A stretch of 64,000 nt of DNA from Melanocharis versteri (GCA_013397845.1 VZTG01002328.1:361167-425166), one strand, 5' to 3'; numbered from the stretch's first letter, positions 36,126 to 49,112 are shown. Made by a program: numbers and translations. Notes: generated by a model from the letters alone, not told the origin.

Positions 36126-39100
36126 AGGCCTTCAGTAGATACGCCTTGGGCAGTCAAATGCCTCCCGGAGAGGCTACACCCAAGGCAGACGACAGCCATG
36201 AGTTTTTCAGACAGATACAAGTTCGGTCCATTTACATATCAGGGGTTAATCCTCCATTTACAGCTTCAGGTAACGAAGTCATATTCCCCCAGTTTGCTCC
36301 CCCCCATCTCACTTTTGATTATACTTTTCGGGGCCCGAGGCAGCAGGGTGTCCTTGGTTCTCAGGCTTAGAGGGATTGTTTTGTCTGACCAAAATGTGGA
36401 GACACTTAACTAGCACTCTGTATGGAGTTTAGAGTTATGCACTAATGCAGTACAGCATTTGAAAAGTATGAAGGCTAAAATCTTAAGGCATCAGTACCGC
36501 TGCTGAAGAGCAGGAAGGAGGGAGGGGAGAGGATGGCTCCAGCAGTTCAAAGCACAGACTTTGGCATTTTGAGCACCTACCTGAGAGAGCTGCTGAGGAA
36601 CATTAGGAGAGGCTTCGAAGGGCTCTCTTGAGGATGGTTGGGGGTTGAATAGATGCCACTGGGCACATAATCTAGAGTTTATCAAGCTGAAAAAAACCAA
36701 ATGGGGATTCAGGTCAAACTTAATTCCTTGCATCTGTGAGAGTAAATATACCACCAGAAACCCACAGTACAAATGGGTGAAGGGGAAGCTGAAAGCAACT
36801 GGGAACAGAGAAGGATAAGCAGGAGGATCTACCAAAGGAGTGTCATGTAGGCTTGCAGTTGTTTGGATGCTTCGCTCATCCTGCTGGCTTCTTCAGCTTT
36901 CTTGCTGGGGCTGCTAATACATGGTGTGCATATAAAACACTTCCAAAGTGCTAAAAGAAAGCATAGTGAGGCACATTTGTTATATTGCTTGGCAAAAAAA
37001 AAAAAGAAAAACCAACAAACTCCACACATAACAAATAGTCAGTGCATCAAAATTCATACCTGCTGATTAGGAACAGATATGCACACATTTATTACCAGTT
37101 TTAAATTCTTTATAATATCACATGTAGCTATATCAAGTCCCAGAGGGACTCCCCTGCAGAAAAAGGGAAATATATTGCATCAGTATTTCATTACACAGTC
37201 CACTGATCACAATACACATCCACTCTAGGTTTACCCCAGAGTCCCTACCCAACACGCTGTTCACTCAGAACAAATGCAAGCTCCAGAGTCTCAGAAAAGG
37301 GAGTTTAAACCACAGTCTTTCATTGTGGCCTCTTATTCCCGGAAGATAATTAGCACACTTCACAAAGCTCTGATTAAAGTTGTCTTTTTCACTTTTTTTT
37401 CCCCTTTTTTTCTGTTAATCTTGTCCTGTCATCTAATGGTCTGAACGCTGTAAAAACGAAAATGCATTCATGAAGTTAATGGTTTCGTGGACTTAGGTTC
37501 GGCATGTCTCCTGTATTTGCTGTCTTCCCTGAGAACTACCTCTGGAATCAGGTGTTGTCTACCACGATTACATTTTAGAATACAGGAACCTCCAGCTTCC
37601 TTATAACAAGCTGAGAGTAAGTGGTCTAGAAGCACACTGGCAGGGTATTCCCTCATCCCCAGAGGTGCCATCTGGCATATTTAAACCTCTTTATGTTCCC
37701 ATTATGATGTTAATATGGTGAAGAGAAGATGGGGGTGCAAGAGTCAAGCAAGACAACTTACTTTAAAAATGGCAATTTAATACATCAAGGCACTAGTTCC
37801 TGAAATGAGTATGGTTTTATGATTCCAAATATTGACAGATTTAGTCAGTTAAGAGATCATGATGTCACATCTGGAGTGACATAAAGTTTCTTCTCTTCAT
37901 ACTGCACAAAGTATGAAATATGATTAAACCAAAAGAGTGTTTTTTAAATACCCACTTTACACAGGCATAAAACATTTCAAGAGGTGTAAAGCAATGAGAA
38001 GTCAAACCCAGTGATGGAGATAGCAGTGGTATGCAGGAACACTACACTATTCAGCAACAAAATGGTTACAGTACAATGCAAATTGTTCACTTTAACATTC
38101 AAGTTGCCTGCTTTTGCCCCGGTTGCCTAACAAACTCAGACTCAAATACTGATTGCTTTCTACGCTGAAGCAGTGTTCAGCTAAAAGATTACTATTGTTC
38201 AGACTTTTTCAGGAAATTTAGAGGGGTTTATGCTGTTAAATCAAAATTCTAGTTTCCTGTTTTGATTCAAACTATACGAATTCAGAGCAGAACAGAGCAT
38301 TTGTGTCAAATAAGTTAATACGTGAAAGCATCCTGTTTTCTTCTCACAAATGGTCTGCTAGAGCTACAATTTCAACAGTATCTCTTTCATGATATCTTGT
38401 CTTTTGAAGCTGAAATTCAAAGTGTGACTTTGAGAACATAAAGATGTGAAATTGGAATCAGAGAGTATACCATAACAATTTTTATAGAAAAGTAACAGAA
38501 AGTTGAAGAAGTTTTAAGTAAGCAGAATTCTGTCAAGGCACACATAGGAATATATAGAAATTATTGTAAGAATTTATTTCTTTCTCTTTAATTAGTATTT
38601 TGCGTTGAGATGATATTCATAACTACTTGTCAAACTTGCCAAATTGGGCTATGTGCCATCCCTGCGTATACTAAAAGCAGTAACTCATAGTGAATTAAAA
38701 CATGTGGAGGTCAAAGTAGAAACATTAAAAAAATGGAGAGGGAAGATAAACAGTCCATTTGCTCCCACTGAATATAATAAAGTTTCATAGGTTTTCATCA
38801 GCTTTACCTATCCATGGAGATGAGATGGGAGGAAGCACAAAAAGAGGAGAACAAAAAGAGGATAGTTTTGTTATGAATCCAGTTTATTGAAGTTCTCACT
38901 GTAAGTGGAAGAGACCAGAGAGAGGAGCAACAAAAGAGCAACAAGAAGATGTGGGCTGATGGACAATGAGGAGCTATATTTTGGGGAAAGCAGAGGCAGA
39001 GAGAGAGTAGATGAGATAATTGTGATGACAGTTATGAGGAGGATGTGACAGGTTTTGTCCTCAACAAGATGGTAAATTCATTGGGGTAAGAAGCAGCATA

Positions 39101-40352
39101 TTTGGGGTGTGCAGTTAGTATAAGTGAAAATGACAGTGGTTTTCCTGAAAATGGCTCCAGGAGGCCGTCTGCTCTCTTTTCTGGTGGCTAGTGCTGGCTA
39201 GCATGGTAGAACTCGTGACCATAGCTTACTAGAATTCGGGTAAAGGAACAAAAGTCAAGAGCCTCTTAGAAACTCAACACTGCAAGAGCTGAAGACCTCA
39301 GCGCAAGATCAAGTGCTCTGGAGTACCTCCCTCTGTGGGATGAGTACTGGCACAAGGGCCCCTTTCCCACATTTACATTTATTTATTCAACCACAGCAGC
39401 CTTAGATTTCCCTCTATCATACCTTAGTAACCCAAAACACTTTTGCTTTTGTAAGCAAAGCTGAAGAAATCATCCCCAACCAGACACCTGTGAACTAGAA
39501 GCTGTTTGTTGCTACATTGCAGCTAGGTCATAAATCTGGAGCTAGTTCTGCAATATTCACTTAACTGGCAGCGTGGCTTTGAAACAAGCATCCACTCTTC
39601 TCTTTGTGTTCCTCAATTTCCCTTTGTCCTACTTGTGTGAGTGTCAACAGCGTGAGGCAGCCCCAAGTCTGACAGGAGGCTCTCCCCTGCATCTTCTTGG
39701 TGTGAAGCCCTGCTGCCCTGCATTCAGGAGGGCAGAAGGACCAGGAAATGCCCTAGGTCATGCCATCTACCTAAAACAGTGGGCGGGGATGCTCTGCCCA
39801 GATCACTTCACAACAGGTACACTGCCTGCTGGCCTCTGCCTCCTTTCACTGGGCTGCCTGTTATAATTGTAGAGGATGGTGCTGTTGGTATGGAAAAGAC
39901 AAGCTGGGAGCTATTTCTGTGCGTTAAACGTGAGCAGAACAGGGGTGTGTCACTGATGGTGTGTGGGGTGAAATGCTAGTTGACTGGACAAGCTCAAAAG
40001 AGACAAAAAGAACACGGTGACCAGGTAGTAATGTGAAATGCCAAGCATTGAGAAGTTGCAGGTCATGCTCAGGGAAGAGAAAAACAGAATCAGAAACAGG
40101 AACATGTAGGCTCTGGAATCATTCATGTGGAGGATCAGAAATTCATCCATTGAAAGAAAGTCAGAAGATGAGATTGCTAAATCAAGAAATGGCTAAAGCA
40201 TCACCAAATTATTTGTTTTTGAGAGCCAGTATCTGGCAGGTATCTATGAACAGAAAGCAACAGCAAGAATTATTCATTGCTGGAAATTAGGAGATACATG
40301 CGACAGAAACATTAAAGATTAGCTTTAAGCTGTCATGGTGACAGTGAAGCAA
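36126..40352. other. Intron sequence downstream of the CpG island, no gene confirmed
   Basis: Possible donor-like sequences occur at 36105 (GAGA|GTAAGA) and 36271 (CTTCAG|GTAACG). No downstream exon can be identified from sequence alone. From 36.4 kb onward it is ordinary AT-rich intron with poly(A) runs (for example 12 A at 36994-37005) and chance ORFs under 115 codons. Confidence 0.5.
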
Positions 40353-40478
40353 ATGACAGAAAGGACTTAGGAGGAAGAAAACCCCAAGGAGAATTTTGAA
40401 GGCTTTCTGCAATATAGTGGCGAGCCTTCCAAGCTGAAAGGTCTGATCAGAGGAAGACAGACTGTGCACAGAGAAGGA
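40353..40478 (+). repeat. Dispersed repeat, copy B
   Basis: Second copy of the repeat described at 32212-32356, in the same orientation. Shared blocks are ATGACAGAAAGGACTTAGG, an AGGAGAATTTTGAAGG block, GGCGAGCCTTCCAA, and AGACAGACTGTGCACAGAG. It is shorter by a roughly 15-base gap after the CCTTCCAA block. Stops and frameshifts break any frame shared with copy A. The family is unknown to me. Confidence 0.55.
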
Positions 40479-41026
40479 TCTGTGTAGTACAACATCAAGT
40501 AGAACAGCTGTTCAGCTGCAGCTGACCCAGCTCTGCTGGGACCAGATGCCATAATACAAAGAGAATCAAAAATGCATCTGAACACTGACAGGAGGCTGGA
40601 GCACTTCTGGCCAAAGAACGTCATTCCATTCATTGGATCCGGGCACAAGCCAGCTACACTGAACCACTGGGTCTACCATCTACAAGGTAGCACATGATCA
40701 CTTACTGACACCAGTCATGTAGACAGGGTTAAAATTCCTCCTGAGATGTGGAAGGAAATGACTGAACACAAGTCAGGCCAAGAGAGGGGGCCTGCCATTT
40801 CTAGTACTGCAATGTTATGTTACAGCAGACCATCCAGGAGAGGAGAAAAGGGTCCAGAACCAAGCAGAGGAACATCCACTCCAGATATACAAACCTGCAT
40901 GAATCTCTTATGGGGTTTGTAAATCCATGTTTGCAGATTTCTTGGATAGCTGGCTGCAAAACTAAATGAAAACCAAGGGTCCAAAATTTCCCCCCACAGT
41001 GGTTAGGAGAAGAAACAAATGGCAAA
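40479..41026. other. Intron sequence between repeat copy B and CR1
   Basis: No recognisable gene or repeat. It is moderately GC-rich compared with the flanks and may contain more of the element represented by copy B, but I cannot match it to anything near copy A. Confidence 0.45.
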
Positions 41027-41415
41027 TCACGAAATCACAGATTAGATGAGGGTGGAAGAAACCTCTGGGGATAATTTAGTCAAACCTTCATGCTCAAAGC
41101 AGGGCCATCACTGACAGACCTAGACCATTTTCAGACGGTTTTTGGCTATCTCCCAGTAGGGAGACCACAGCCTCTTTGTACAACCTGTTCCAATGTTCCA
41201 TGGCCCTCACAGTAAAAAAAAAAAGTGTTTGTGATCGGAGGGAACATCCTATGTTTCAGTTTGTGCTCATTGACACTTGTCCTGAACATCACTGACAAGA
41301 GTCTGGTTTCATTTTTTTTACACTCTCCCTTCAGTTATTTATATACATTAATAAGATCCACCACACCACTCCCCCAAAGCCTTCTATTTTTCAAAACCCT
41401 TTATGCAGAAAATCT
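41027..41415 (-). mobile_element. CR1 LINE 3' fragment, reverse orientation
   Basis: The + strand begins with the reverse-complement CR1 tail (ATCACGAAATCACAG), then GGTGGAAGAAACCTCTGGGG, a CTCAAAGCAGGGCCATCACTG block, CACAGCCTCTTTGTACAACC and TGTTCCAATGTTCCATGGCCC. A run of 11 A at 41214-41224 expands the CR1 TTTTTTACTGT segment in reverse. The element is 5'-truncated and noncoding; its far boundary is blurred by divergence. Confidence 0.85.
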
Positions 41416-42928
41416 GTAAGATTGCCGTAAGTCTGCATAAATTCTTAACTAAAGATCCAGAGTGTGCAAAAAGGAAAGGATGTTGGATTGGAAGAGGAAG
41501 AAGAAGAGATCTTTGCCAAGACAGTGCTTGTTGCTGTACCTTTGAGAAGGACAGCAGGATGTAGGCAGCTTCTTCTACAAGAGGAAACTGTGCCTACTTC
41601 TCTGGTTTCTGGGATCTTTGCAAACCATGCTTCAGTAATATTTCCTCCTCTGTTCAACAACAGCATGTTCATGCTCCAGCCCAAAGGACCCTGGGAGACA
41701 GAGGATGAATTTACTTACGCTGTGGGCAGCGAGCAGCAGCACTGCTGCACCAGTGATGGATGAGCAGGTGCCCAGGTGTCCAGTGCCACCACCAGGACCT
41801 CACGTGTTAAGGAGCAGAGCTTCTCTGTGGAAAGGCACATCCAAAAGAAAGCGTTGCATTAAAACAAGCTTCCATGCAGGTGACCATCATAAATTAATTG
41901 AATAGCTAATTTTAGATTGAAAAAGGAAACTTCTGAAGACTATTTACTGTTATAATGACTGTAATATAATGTATGGAAATCTGTGCTGTGTGGCATTTCT
42001 TTATATTTCTTCCCATGCAATTTTTCCTGACTTGAAAAATTGGTTATGTGTTCCTATGCCAATACAGCTTGTTTAAGAACAAAATCATAGGTCATAAATT
42101 CTTTCATTGCAGTAATAGAGAAAATTAATTTTAAACTTTTTCTAAAGTTTTTTTAGCTTTCCTTATCCACCCTCTGGGACATGGCTTGCAGATGATGCCT
42201 GTTTTTCCTACCACGTCATGGAGATGCATGGTGTCCTGGATTAGGCAGCAACCCAGCCTGGTTCCAGAAGTCATCACCAAAACAGGACTTCAGAAGCAGA
42301 AAATAATATTAGTAGAATTGTTGTTAATTAAGGACATAATTAAGCAAAAGTATATTGCATACAAACTTAATTTCACCAAAATTATTAAAAGATAATGACA
42401 CTATATCCATTCTAATAAATGTGCCCAGTCTGAGAAGTAAAATTTTCAGATGAGGAAGGACATTCATTTTCTCTGTTTTATACCTGAGTCTTTATAGCAA
42501 ATAGGAAATAGAGTGGAAATTTATCTCTGTCTTTAGATATTCAAGGGTTTTTTGTCTCTGTTGAAAAAAATTACTTTGGATGGTTCACTGCAAGATTTTT
42601 CTATGCAGTCATCGAAATAAGTTGGCTATGCTGATTAGTGTTACAACCATAAAGGTAAAAGGTTGGGTAGGAAATATAGCTTTTCTGCAGTTTTCTGCAC
42701 TTTTAAACCTTAGAATATAATTGAAGACAACTTTGGTTAAATGTATATTTCAATGTTAAAATTTGCAATCGAGCTGGCAATAAATCATCCCTCTATTTAC
42801 TTTTCCTTTCTATTAACAAAATCATATTTTAAATAGATATCTCTTGTGTTTCTATGCATGGCAGGAAAATATGCATAATATTGCTTACACTTCGGTAAAA
42901 GTTTTACAAGGCTGGGATAAAATCCTAG
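41416..42928. other. Unique AT-rich intron sequence, no gene seen
   Basis: Chance ORFs under 100 codons near 41.5-41.9 kb, with Glu-rich low-complexity content on the + strand. No recognisable family. Confidence 0.55.
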
Positions 42929-43496
42929 TGTGGTGGGTTGACTCTGGCCAGCAGCCAAGTACCCACACAACCATTTACTCACTCCTCTTCTCTCCTCCAG
43001 GAGTACAGGAAAGAGAATAGGAGGGGTAAACCCAAGAAAACTCCTGACAGTTGAGATAAAGACAGCTTGATAAGTGAAGCGAAGGGGAAAAAACTATACT
43101 AGTGCTGCAAAGACGATCACTCACCATCTTCCAAAAGCAGAGTGATGCCCAGCCAGCCTCTGAGCAGCGGCCCCCTTGGAAGCCAAAATCCCCAAATTCT
43201 TTCTTTCTGTCCCACAGTTTTTGTTGCTGAGCATGATGCCATAGGATATGCACTATCCTTAGCTGCTTCAGCTCATCTGTCCCACCTGTGTCCCCTTCCA
43301 GCTTCTTGTCCACCCTCAGGCTGCCGCTGGAAAGGAGAGGGGCAGAGCAGAATAGGAAGAGGAGGAAACCTTGGTGCTGTGCAAGCACTGTTCAGCAATA
43401 CCCAAATGTCAGTGTGTTATCAACACTCTTAACCACAAGTCCAATGCACAGTGCCATTTGGGCTGATAGAAGTTAACTGCATCCCAACCAGACCCA
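42929..43496 (-). mobile_element. Solo LTR of an avian endogenous retrovirus, reverse
   Basis: Read on the minus strand this block begins TGGGTCTGGTTGGGATGCAG and passes through a GTGTTGATAACACACTGA word near 60-90 bases in. It contains an AGAAGCTGGAAGGGG block and closes with GGCCAGAGTCAACCCACCACA, giving TG...CA ends. The ordered words match a widespread avian LTR whose consensus opens with TGTCCTGGTTTCGGCTGGGATAG and ends in GGTCAACCC-type sequence. The TATA region is degenerate. No gag, pol or env sequence adjoins it and there is no partner LTR, so it is a solo LTR of about 568 bp. Immediate flanks CCTAG and TTACT do not form a target duplication, implying age. ORFs across it are not meaningful. 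Confidence 0.75.
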
Positions 43497-46400
43497 TTAC
43501 TCCACTTTCACTGATCTCAGAATGGAAAGGATTTTTACTGTCTCTTCTACTGTCAGCTCTGACTCTCATTGATACTGACTCTGGAGTTACAGTCTGGAAT
43601 GGAAGAGTTCACCAGCCTTCACTTCTGATCTCATTCATAACCTCACTGAAAAGAGGGAGACCTATAGTGGTAGGCAGGAGCACAGAGGGTACAAAAATTT
43701 TTTCATCAACTTTAAATGCTTTGTACCAGGTATATTCTGCTTTAGTGATCTGATAACTATTTCATTTATTGATAGATGATGTTTTTGAGCCATGCCACTT
43801 TCATACACACTGCTCACTGATAATATCAGGCTAATGAGATGAGCAATTTTATCCTTCTTGCTGCTTTCACTGGTACCAAAGTGAGGTGTTAGACAAGAGT
43901 GTGTTTCTACAGAAAAGAAAAAAAAAGAGATTGGCTTACAAATCATGAGGTCCTTTTAATGGCATTGATTTTGCTTATCGTGTCATAATTTCACTTTTAG
44001 AGTGAAGCTGACAACTTCAAATTTGTCTATGGTCATCTCAGGTTCAAACTTCAACAATAAGTCAACACCTATGCATGTAAGTGACTTCCCTGTCCATTGC
44101 TTTAAGGCTGATCTGTTTTCCCTGCTTAGGTGGGAATCTGCCTTGCTGCCTTACTGCATCCCACAGCAATTAGCCTGTACAGAAGGCTGTCCAAATAATG
44201 CTTTTCCTTGCTTCTCCACTGGTCCTGACTTCTGTGCTGCTCCACATCTGTTTGTGGCCTGTATTCCCCTCCTCTTTTGCCAGCTGTCATATTCTCTGTA
44301 TGTGTATCTGTATCTGTACGTACTGAAGGACCTGAAACAAGACCAGGGTGTGGTGGACATTGATGTACACTGTCCCAGCCCAAGCCACCAGTACTCTCCA
44401 GGCAACAGCCAGGCTACATGGGGAAGTAGCATAGCCCCAGGGTCTGCTTCGAGAGGGCAGTTTGGATGGCATTGTCCTGCTTGTCTGTGTTTGGGGCTCT
44501 GGGGGGATGGAGGTGAAGTAGGAAGAAGATTATAACTATAGGGGTGAAAATTATCTTGTTCTCAGGACCAGACAATGGCTCTTGGCCCATTTTGTTCACA
44601 AGTTTAGGCATGTTCCTGCACTTCAAGGTTTTTTCCTCTACTTCTTATTGCTTTATATCCAACACCATTCTCGTTGACCATTTTCTTGCTCCTTTATATC
44701 ATCCAGTCCCATCTTCTCTACAGTTGTTTGTAGAACCCACAAATAAATCTTCTCTAAGGCCTTTCTGTTTCCCTGGAAACAATGGGAATGCGTGCACACT
44801 TTACTAGGGCAGCAGCATGCACCACCAGCAGTGCCCACATCTTACCTCCTCTGAGCCAGAGATATTCTGAAAATGGGAAATTTTGCAAGACTGAAATAGA
44901 AATATTGTTTGACACCAAGAGTTGGCAAATTAAAATTCATCTGATGGTAAAACCAGAGGAGCTGGCCATGCTGTCAGCTAGGGGCATTTGCCAGCAAATC
45001 CCTATAGGTAAGGTAGCAGCTTGTCTCATCACCATGATACCCAGAGAAGCACCTCACAAAAGGGATGTCCAGACGTGAAATCCCTTCGGACCCCATACTG
45101 TGAACTGTCCCCTTGTTCTGGTGACATCTGTGTTGGATAGCTCTATACTAGACGTAAAACATGGGAAAACAGCAAAAGGTAGGTCCTTATTGACACAAGT
45201 AGGTGCTGTGACAGAGCCCTGGGAAACTGACCCCAAGTTTCTGTGGGGAACAGTGGCACTGAAGGTACATATGATCTCTGGACAGGATTAAAAAGGGAGA
45301 GGGACAAGGTGCAGTGGTGCTAGAAGCCAGGAGAGGGAGACTGAGCCCAGGAGAAGGAAAGGACAAAGGGGAAAAACCTCCTCACCTTTTCCTTGGTGGT
45401 GAGATTGATAGGACACACGGTGGAGGCAGCAGAAAAGCCAGAGTCAGGTCATTCCCCCAGGGAAAGAGCGTGCCTGTGTGTAACCTTCCACCCTTACCTA
45501 ACAGCCAGACTGGCAACCTCTCACCTAAAACCAGAAACATTTGATTTTCAGTGGTCTGATCACACAACAATAAGTGCATTTTACACTTGGGCTACTAATT
45601 ACTGTGACTGTTTTGCTTGTTAACATCAGATGTGCTGTGTTGAAGTTCATGCATATCTACTGAAATTTTAAATCTATAAATAGTTCGTACATGTATCTAT
45701 ATATATACACATATGTGATTAATTGTACCAGTGACTAAATAAATCTATTTTTATCCAATCCTGTGATTCAACAGACATGCACTCTCAGTTTTCTGCTGAC
45801 ATTCACAACTGTAATCAAAATGACAGCAACTCTTTGCCCACCTTTATAAAGGAGAAATGGTGCAGGTAATTTCTACACTGCATTTCTTTAATTCTGTGTA
45901 CTCTAGCTGTGAAAAAATGCCTAAAAAGTTCATGAATTGAAAATGCTATGCACAGTGTGGTAACTTTTGGAAAATCAGTCCAAGACCAAGGAACAGCAAT
46001 TTGTTCTTTTGTTCTGTATTTGTCTTAAACCCAAGTGGTCTTGATGGGGGCATTTTTAAGTGTTCAAAGTAAGTTCAGGCCAGAGCCTGCTTTTAAAAAT
46101 TCTAATTTGGTTTTCAAAATAGGTATCATCCTTGCGTCAAATTTATTTCAAGATTTGAAATGTTCATGCACTGATCTCTGGAACCACTTTATCTTCTTTA
46201 GTTACCCTACCATTCTCCTTCTTGGACCCTCAGTGATAGTAACTTTTTCCTGGTATAAACATGTGGTCCCTTTGAAACTATAAACAGTTTAAAAATCAAT
46301 TTTACTGGCACCTGGGTGAGGGTTGAAGAGCAAAGAGAAAACAGTCTGAGATCAGCCTGAGAAATACCTACAACTGGTTTCTAATCATCTTCATCTTGTC

Positions 46401-49013
46401 TTGCCACAGACCCCTCATGAGACAGCCATCACCTGAGTGCTACATGTTTTTTCCTAACAACTGTTATAACACCGCCACAGATAATGAGTTTGACCTTACT
46501 TCGGTCACCCTTTTGGCAGTGATGTTTGTTTGTAGTAAGGAGCGCTCACTTGTCTGCAAGCAGTGGTGGGAGGGAGCTCAGCACGGGGTACCTGCTGGAG
46601 GCCCTCTGCCTCTTGGGCAGGCCCCCATTCCTGAGCAGGCTGGAAGGATCTGTTCTAAACTTGGCTGAAATGTTTTAGCAGTGTGGTTAAAGCATAAAAT
46701 TATGCTGCTTCTTTTTTGGGGACTACGAATCGTGATATTGAATACCATGTTTCATATTTATTCTTACTGAATGGCCCAAATCAAAACTAGATTTATTCCC
46801 AGCAGACTGGGAAATGAGGCACCGAGATGCGGAATAGCTGACCTTTCGGACATGCCCACCCCCTCTAAACAGAGATAATCACTCTCAGCTGAAGACTGGG
46901 TGCACAGAGATAGGTTGGGTTTTGCAGAAACCAGGTGAGGTCATTGTGGGGCACAGGAGCATTTTGTATCCCATCACATATGACAGCTTTACTCATTTCT
47001 TCTCTATGTACTTTAAGCTGATGAGGGATGTATTGCAGTAAGTTGGATGTCAGCCTTGGAGCAATGCCTCACTACTGGATTTCCTAAGGTTTCTATGACT
47101 TCGTTGGTTTTTTGCCCTTCAGAAAGGACAAATTTTACCCATTCCACACCCTCCCCTCACAAAGCAGACAAAACTAAATGAAATTCCTGTGTTTTGGTAG
47201 CATTTGACACCCACTGCAGGGTTATGTTGGGTCACCTTTGAAAAGTAGTGACAGCAAAGTTTCTAGGAGACTGATGTACTTGGGATTTTTCTTTAATGTC
47301 ATTTTTATTTAATCTCTGTTTCCTGTCTACTAGGTCCTGTAGGGCAAACCTCAAAAAAACCCAAACTTGTCATTTGCCCAGAAGGGGCATTCTCAGATGA
47401 AAACACATATTAAATGTTCTGGAATTATGATGAATTGTGGAGCTGAGGGCAGACAAGTGTGCACATAATGTTTTGATTATTTTGTCCTCTTTATATTAAA
47501 GCTTGATGAGAATCAATGTCAGTGTCCTCGTCCTTGCAAGAAGAAAGACAGTACTTTACCCAGAAAAGTGAAGGTAGTCAGTGCCTCCAAATGGGAAAAG
47601 TTAAGACACAGAGTATGCATGTAAGAAATACCAGACCTAAGGCAAAGGCACATTGTGCCCACCCACTCTCTGAACATGGATAAAGATGTGATTTTTCACC
47701 TGTGTTACTTTATTGAAAGGATGTAAGAAACTTTCATAGGAAGGCAGACTAAACTGGCTACACTTTCCAAAAACGACAGAGAGAAAATGAGCGAAGTATA
47801 TCCACAGGAAAAAAAAGGAAGAGATAGTTACATACATATTTCTCCATTAAATTAAACATCCACTTTTTTTAATTGATTGAGAAATCTTTACAATTTTCCA
47901 GATTTTTAGGTGGTATTTATTCATACCATAATGTAATGGTATCTGGTTCTCTGAATATGTGTATTTAAAAAAATTCTGCCAAGTAGATTCGAATCTTCTT
48001 ATTCGAATACTTTACTTCCAGCTGGATACAGAAGTATCTATACATGATAGTATGTTTCACTTGAAAATACATTGTCTAAATACATTTGCTTAGCCCTGGA
48101 GTGAATGGAGAAAAGTAAATCTTAGATTTCTTTCTTTATTATTAATGTTCCAACTGCTCTGTTAAGTTGGGAAAAAAGAATCAAGTGATAAATGTTTTAA
48201 ACTCCCAAATATGACATCTTAAAATGAAGTAATGACAGTTTAAATTAATTAAATGAAAAAATAGTAATAGTTGTTTCTATGATGGTGCGCATGGTAAAAG
48301 TTGTGTAACTGTTGCAGAATGAAGTTCAAAGGTGTTTTGCAAAGGCCAGGCAAAAAACATACCACAAGGCTTTCCAGTGATGCACTTTCCATGTTATACG
48401 TGCAATACAGTATTTTGAGTGTATTTTGTTATGGATTTGCTTTAGGAGATGCAATGAACCATACAAAAAAGTTTCTGCTTTGTTATATGAAGCATAAGTT
48501 TGTCTCCAGAAAGTTTACTATGCAGATCAGGCTGAACTTTGTGTGGCCTGGTGTGACCATTAATATTTATCTTTCCTCTTCATATTTTAGTTTTTCTACC
48601 ACAACTTGGAGATTACGGCTATAATAACACACAAAAGTGTTCCCTTTCTTTTCCTTTTTTCTCTCTTACTCTTCCTTTCCCAAGATCTCTTTTTCTGCTC
48701 ATACAAAACTAAATTACAAGATGATATGAGATAGATATCAGCATCTTTCACAGTGGCTCCATTCCAATTACAGATGCAGCCTACCAGGGTAAAGCTGACA
48801 CTCACGTTTGTACACAGACAGGAATAACACTGTTAAGGAATAACACTGGTACTAAGATAGGTTGTAATTTGTGGTTCACAGGCAGGTAAAAAAACATCTT
48901 CTCTGACCCAGTAACCTTCTTATTTAGCAGAAAAAGATGACAGAAGATAAGCTTAGAAAGACACGGGACATGCCGCCCTTAATACGCAGGTTTTCTTTGT
49001 GATTCCATCACAG
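43497..49013. other. Intron sequence with many chance ORFs, no gene seen
   Basis: Overlapping ORFs on both strands at 44.0-45.6 kb (up to 177 codons at 44002-44535, plus strand) show no recognisable domain, conserved motif or splice context. A pyrimidine-rich tract lies at 48637-48681. A fragment at 46.80-46.85 kb weakly resembles a reverse MIR but is not convincing. Confidence 0.5.
48637..48681. repeat. Pyrimidine-rich tract
   Basis: Dominated by CTTTC and TCTCT units with a few purine interruptions. The reverse strand reads as a Lys/Arg/Glu-rich low-complexity ORF, an artefact. Confidence 0.5.
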
Positions 49014-49112
49014 ATTTAACATGTGATCCTGGGCAAGCCATTCAATTTCAGTGCATCTCTTTCTTCATCTGGGAAGGTGAGGATCAAGCATGCCTGCCTT
49101 ACAATACAATGG
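49014..49112 (+). repeat. MIR-like SINE relic
   Basis: The + strand reads ATGTGATCCTGGGCAAGCCA, then a TTCAATTTC...TCTCTTTCTTCATCTGGGAA segment and a GGTGAGGATCA stretch followed by GCCTGCCTTACA. These correspond in order to the MIR blocks GTGACCTTGGGCAAGTTACTTAACCTC, TTTCCTCATCTGTAAAATGG, GGATAATA and CCTACCTCA (given in pieces). MIR is a tRNA-derived SINE that was active before amniotes diverged, and rare copies persist in bird genomes. The tRNA-like head and the L2-like tail are not recognisable, so this is a central-core fragment. Confidence 0.6.

Noticed and set aside
42441..42465. Possible reverse MIR word (TTTTCAGATGAGGAAGGAC)
   Set aside because: Single short match without the adjacent MIR blocks.
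44002..44535. 177-codon plus-strand ORF, the second longest open frame in the window
   Set aside because: Cys/Ser/Leu-rich translation with no domain, overlapped by several minus-strand ORFs, and no promoter or splice context; consistent with chance.
46800..46850. Possible reverse MIR (GGGAAATGAGGCACCGAGA)
   Set aside because: Only about 20 bases match and the blocks expected on either side are missing; a chance match cannot be excluded.
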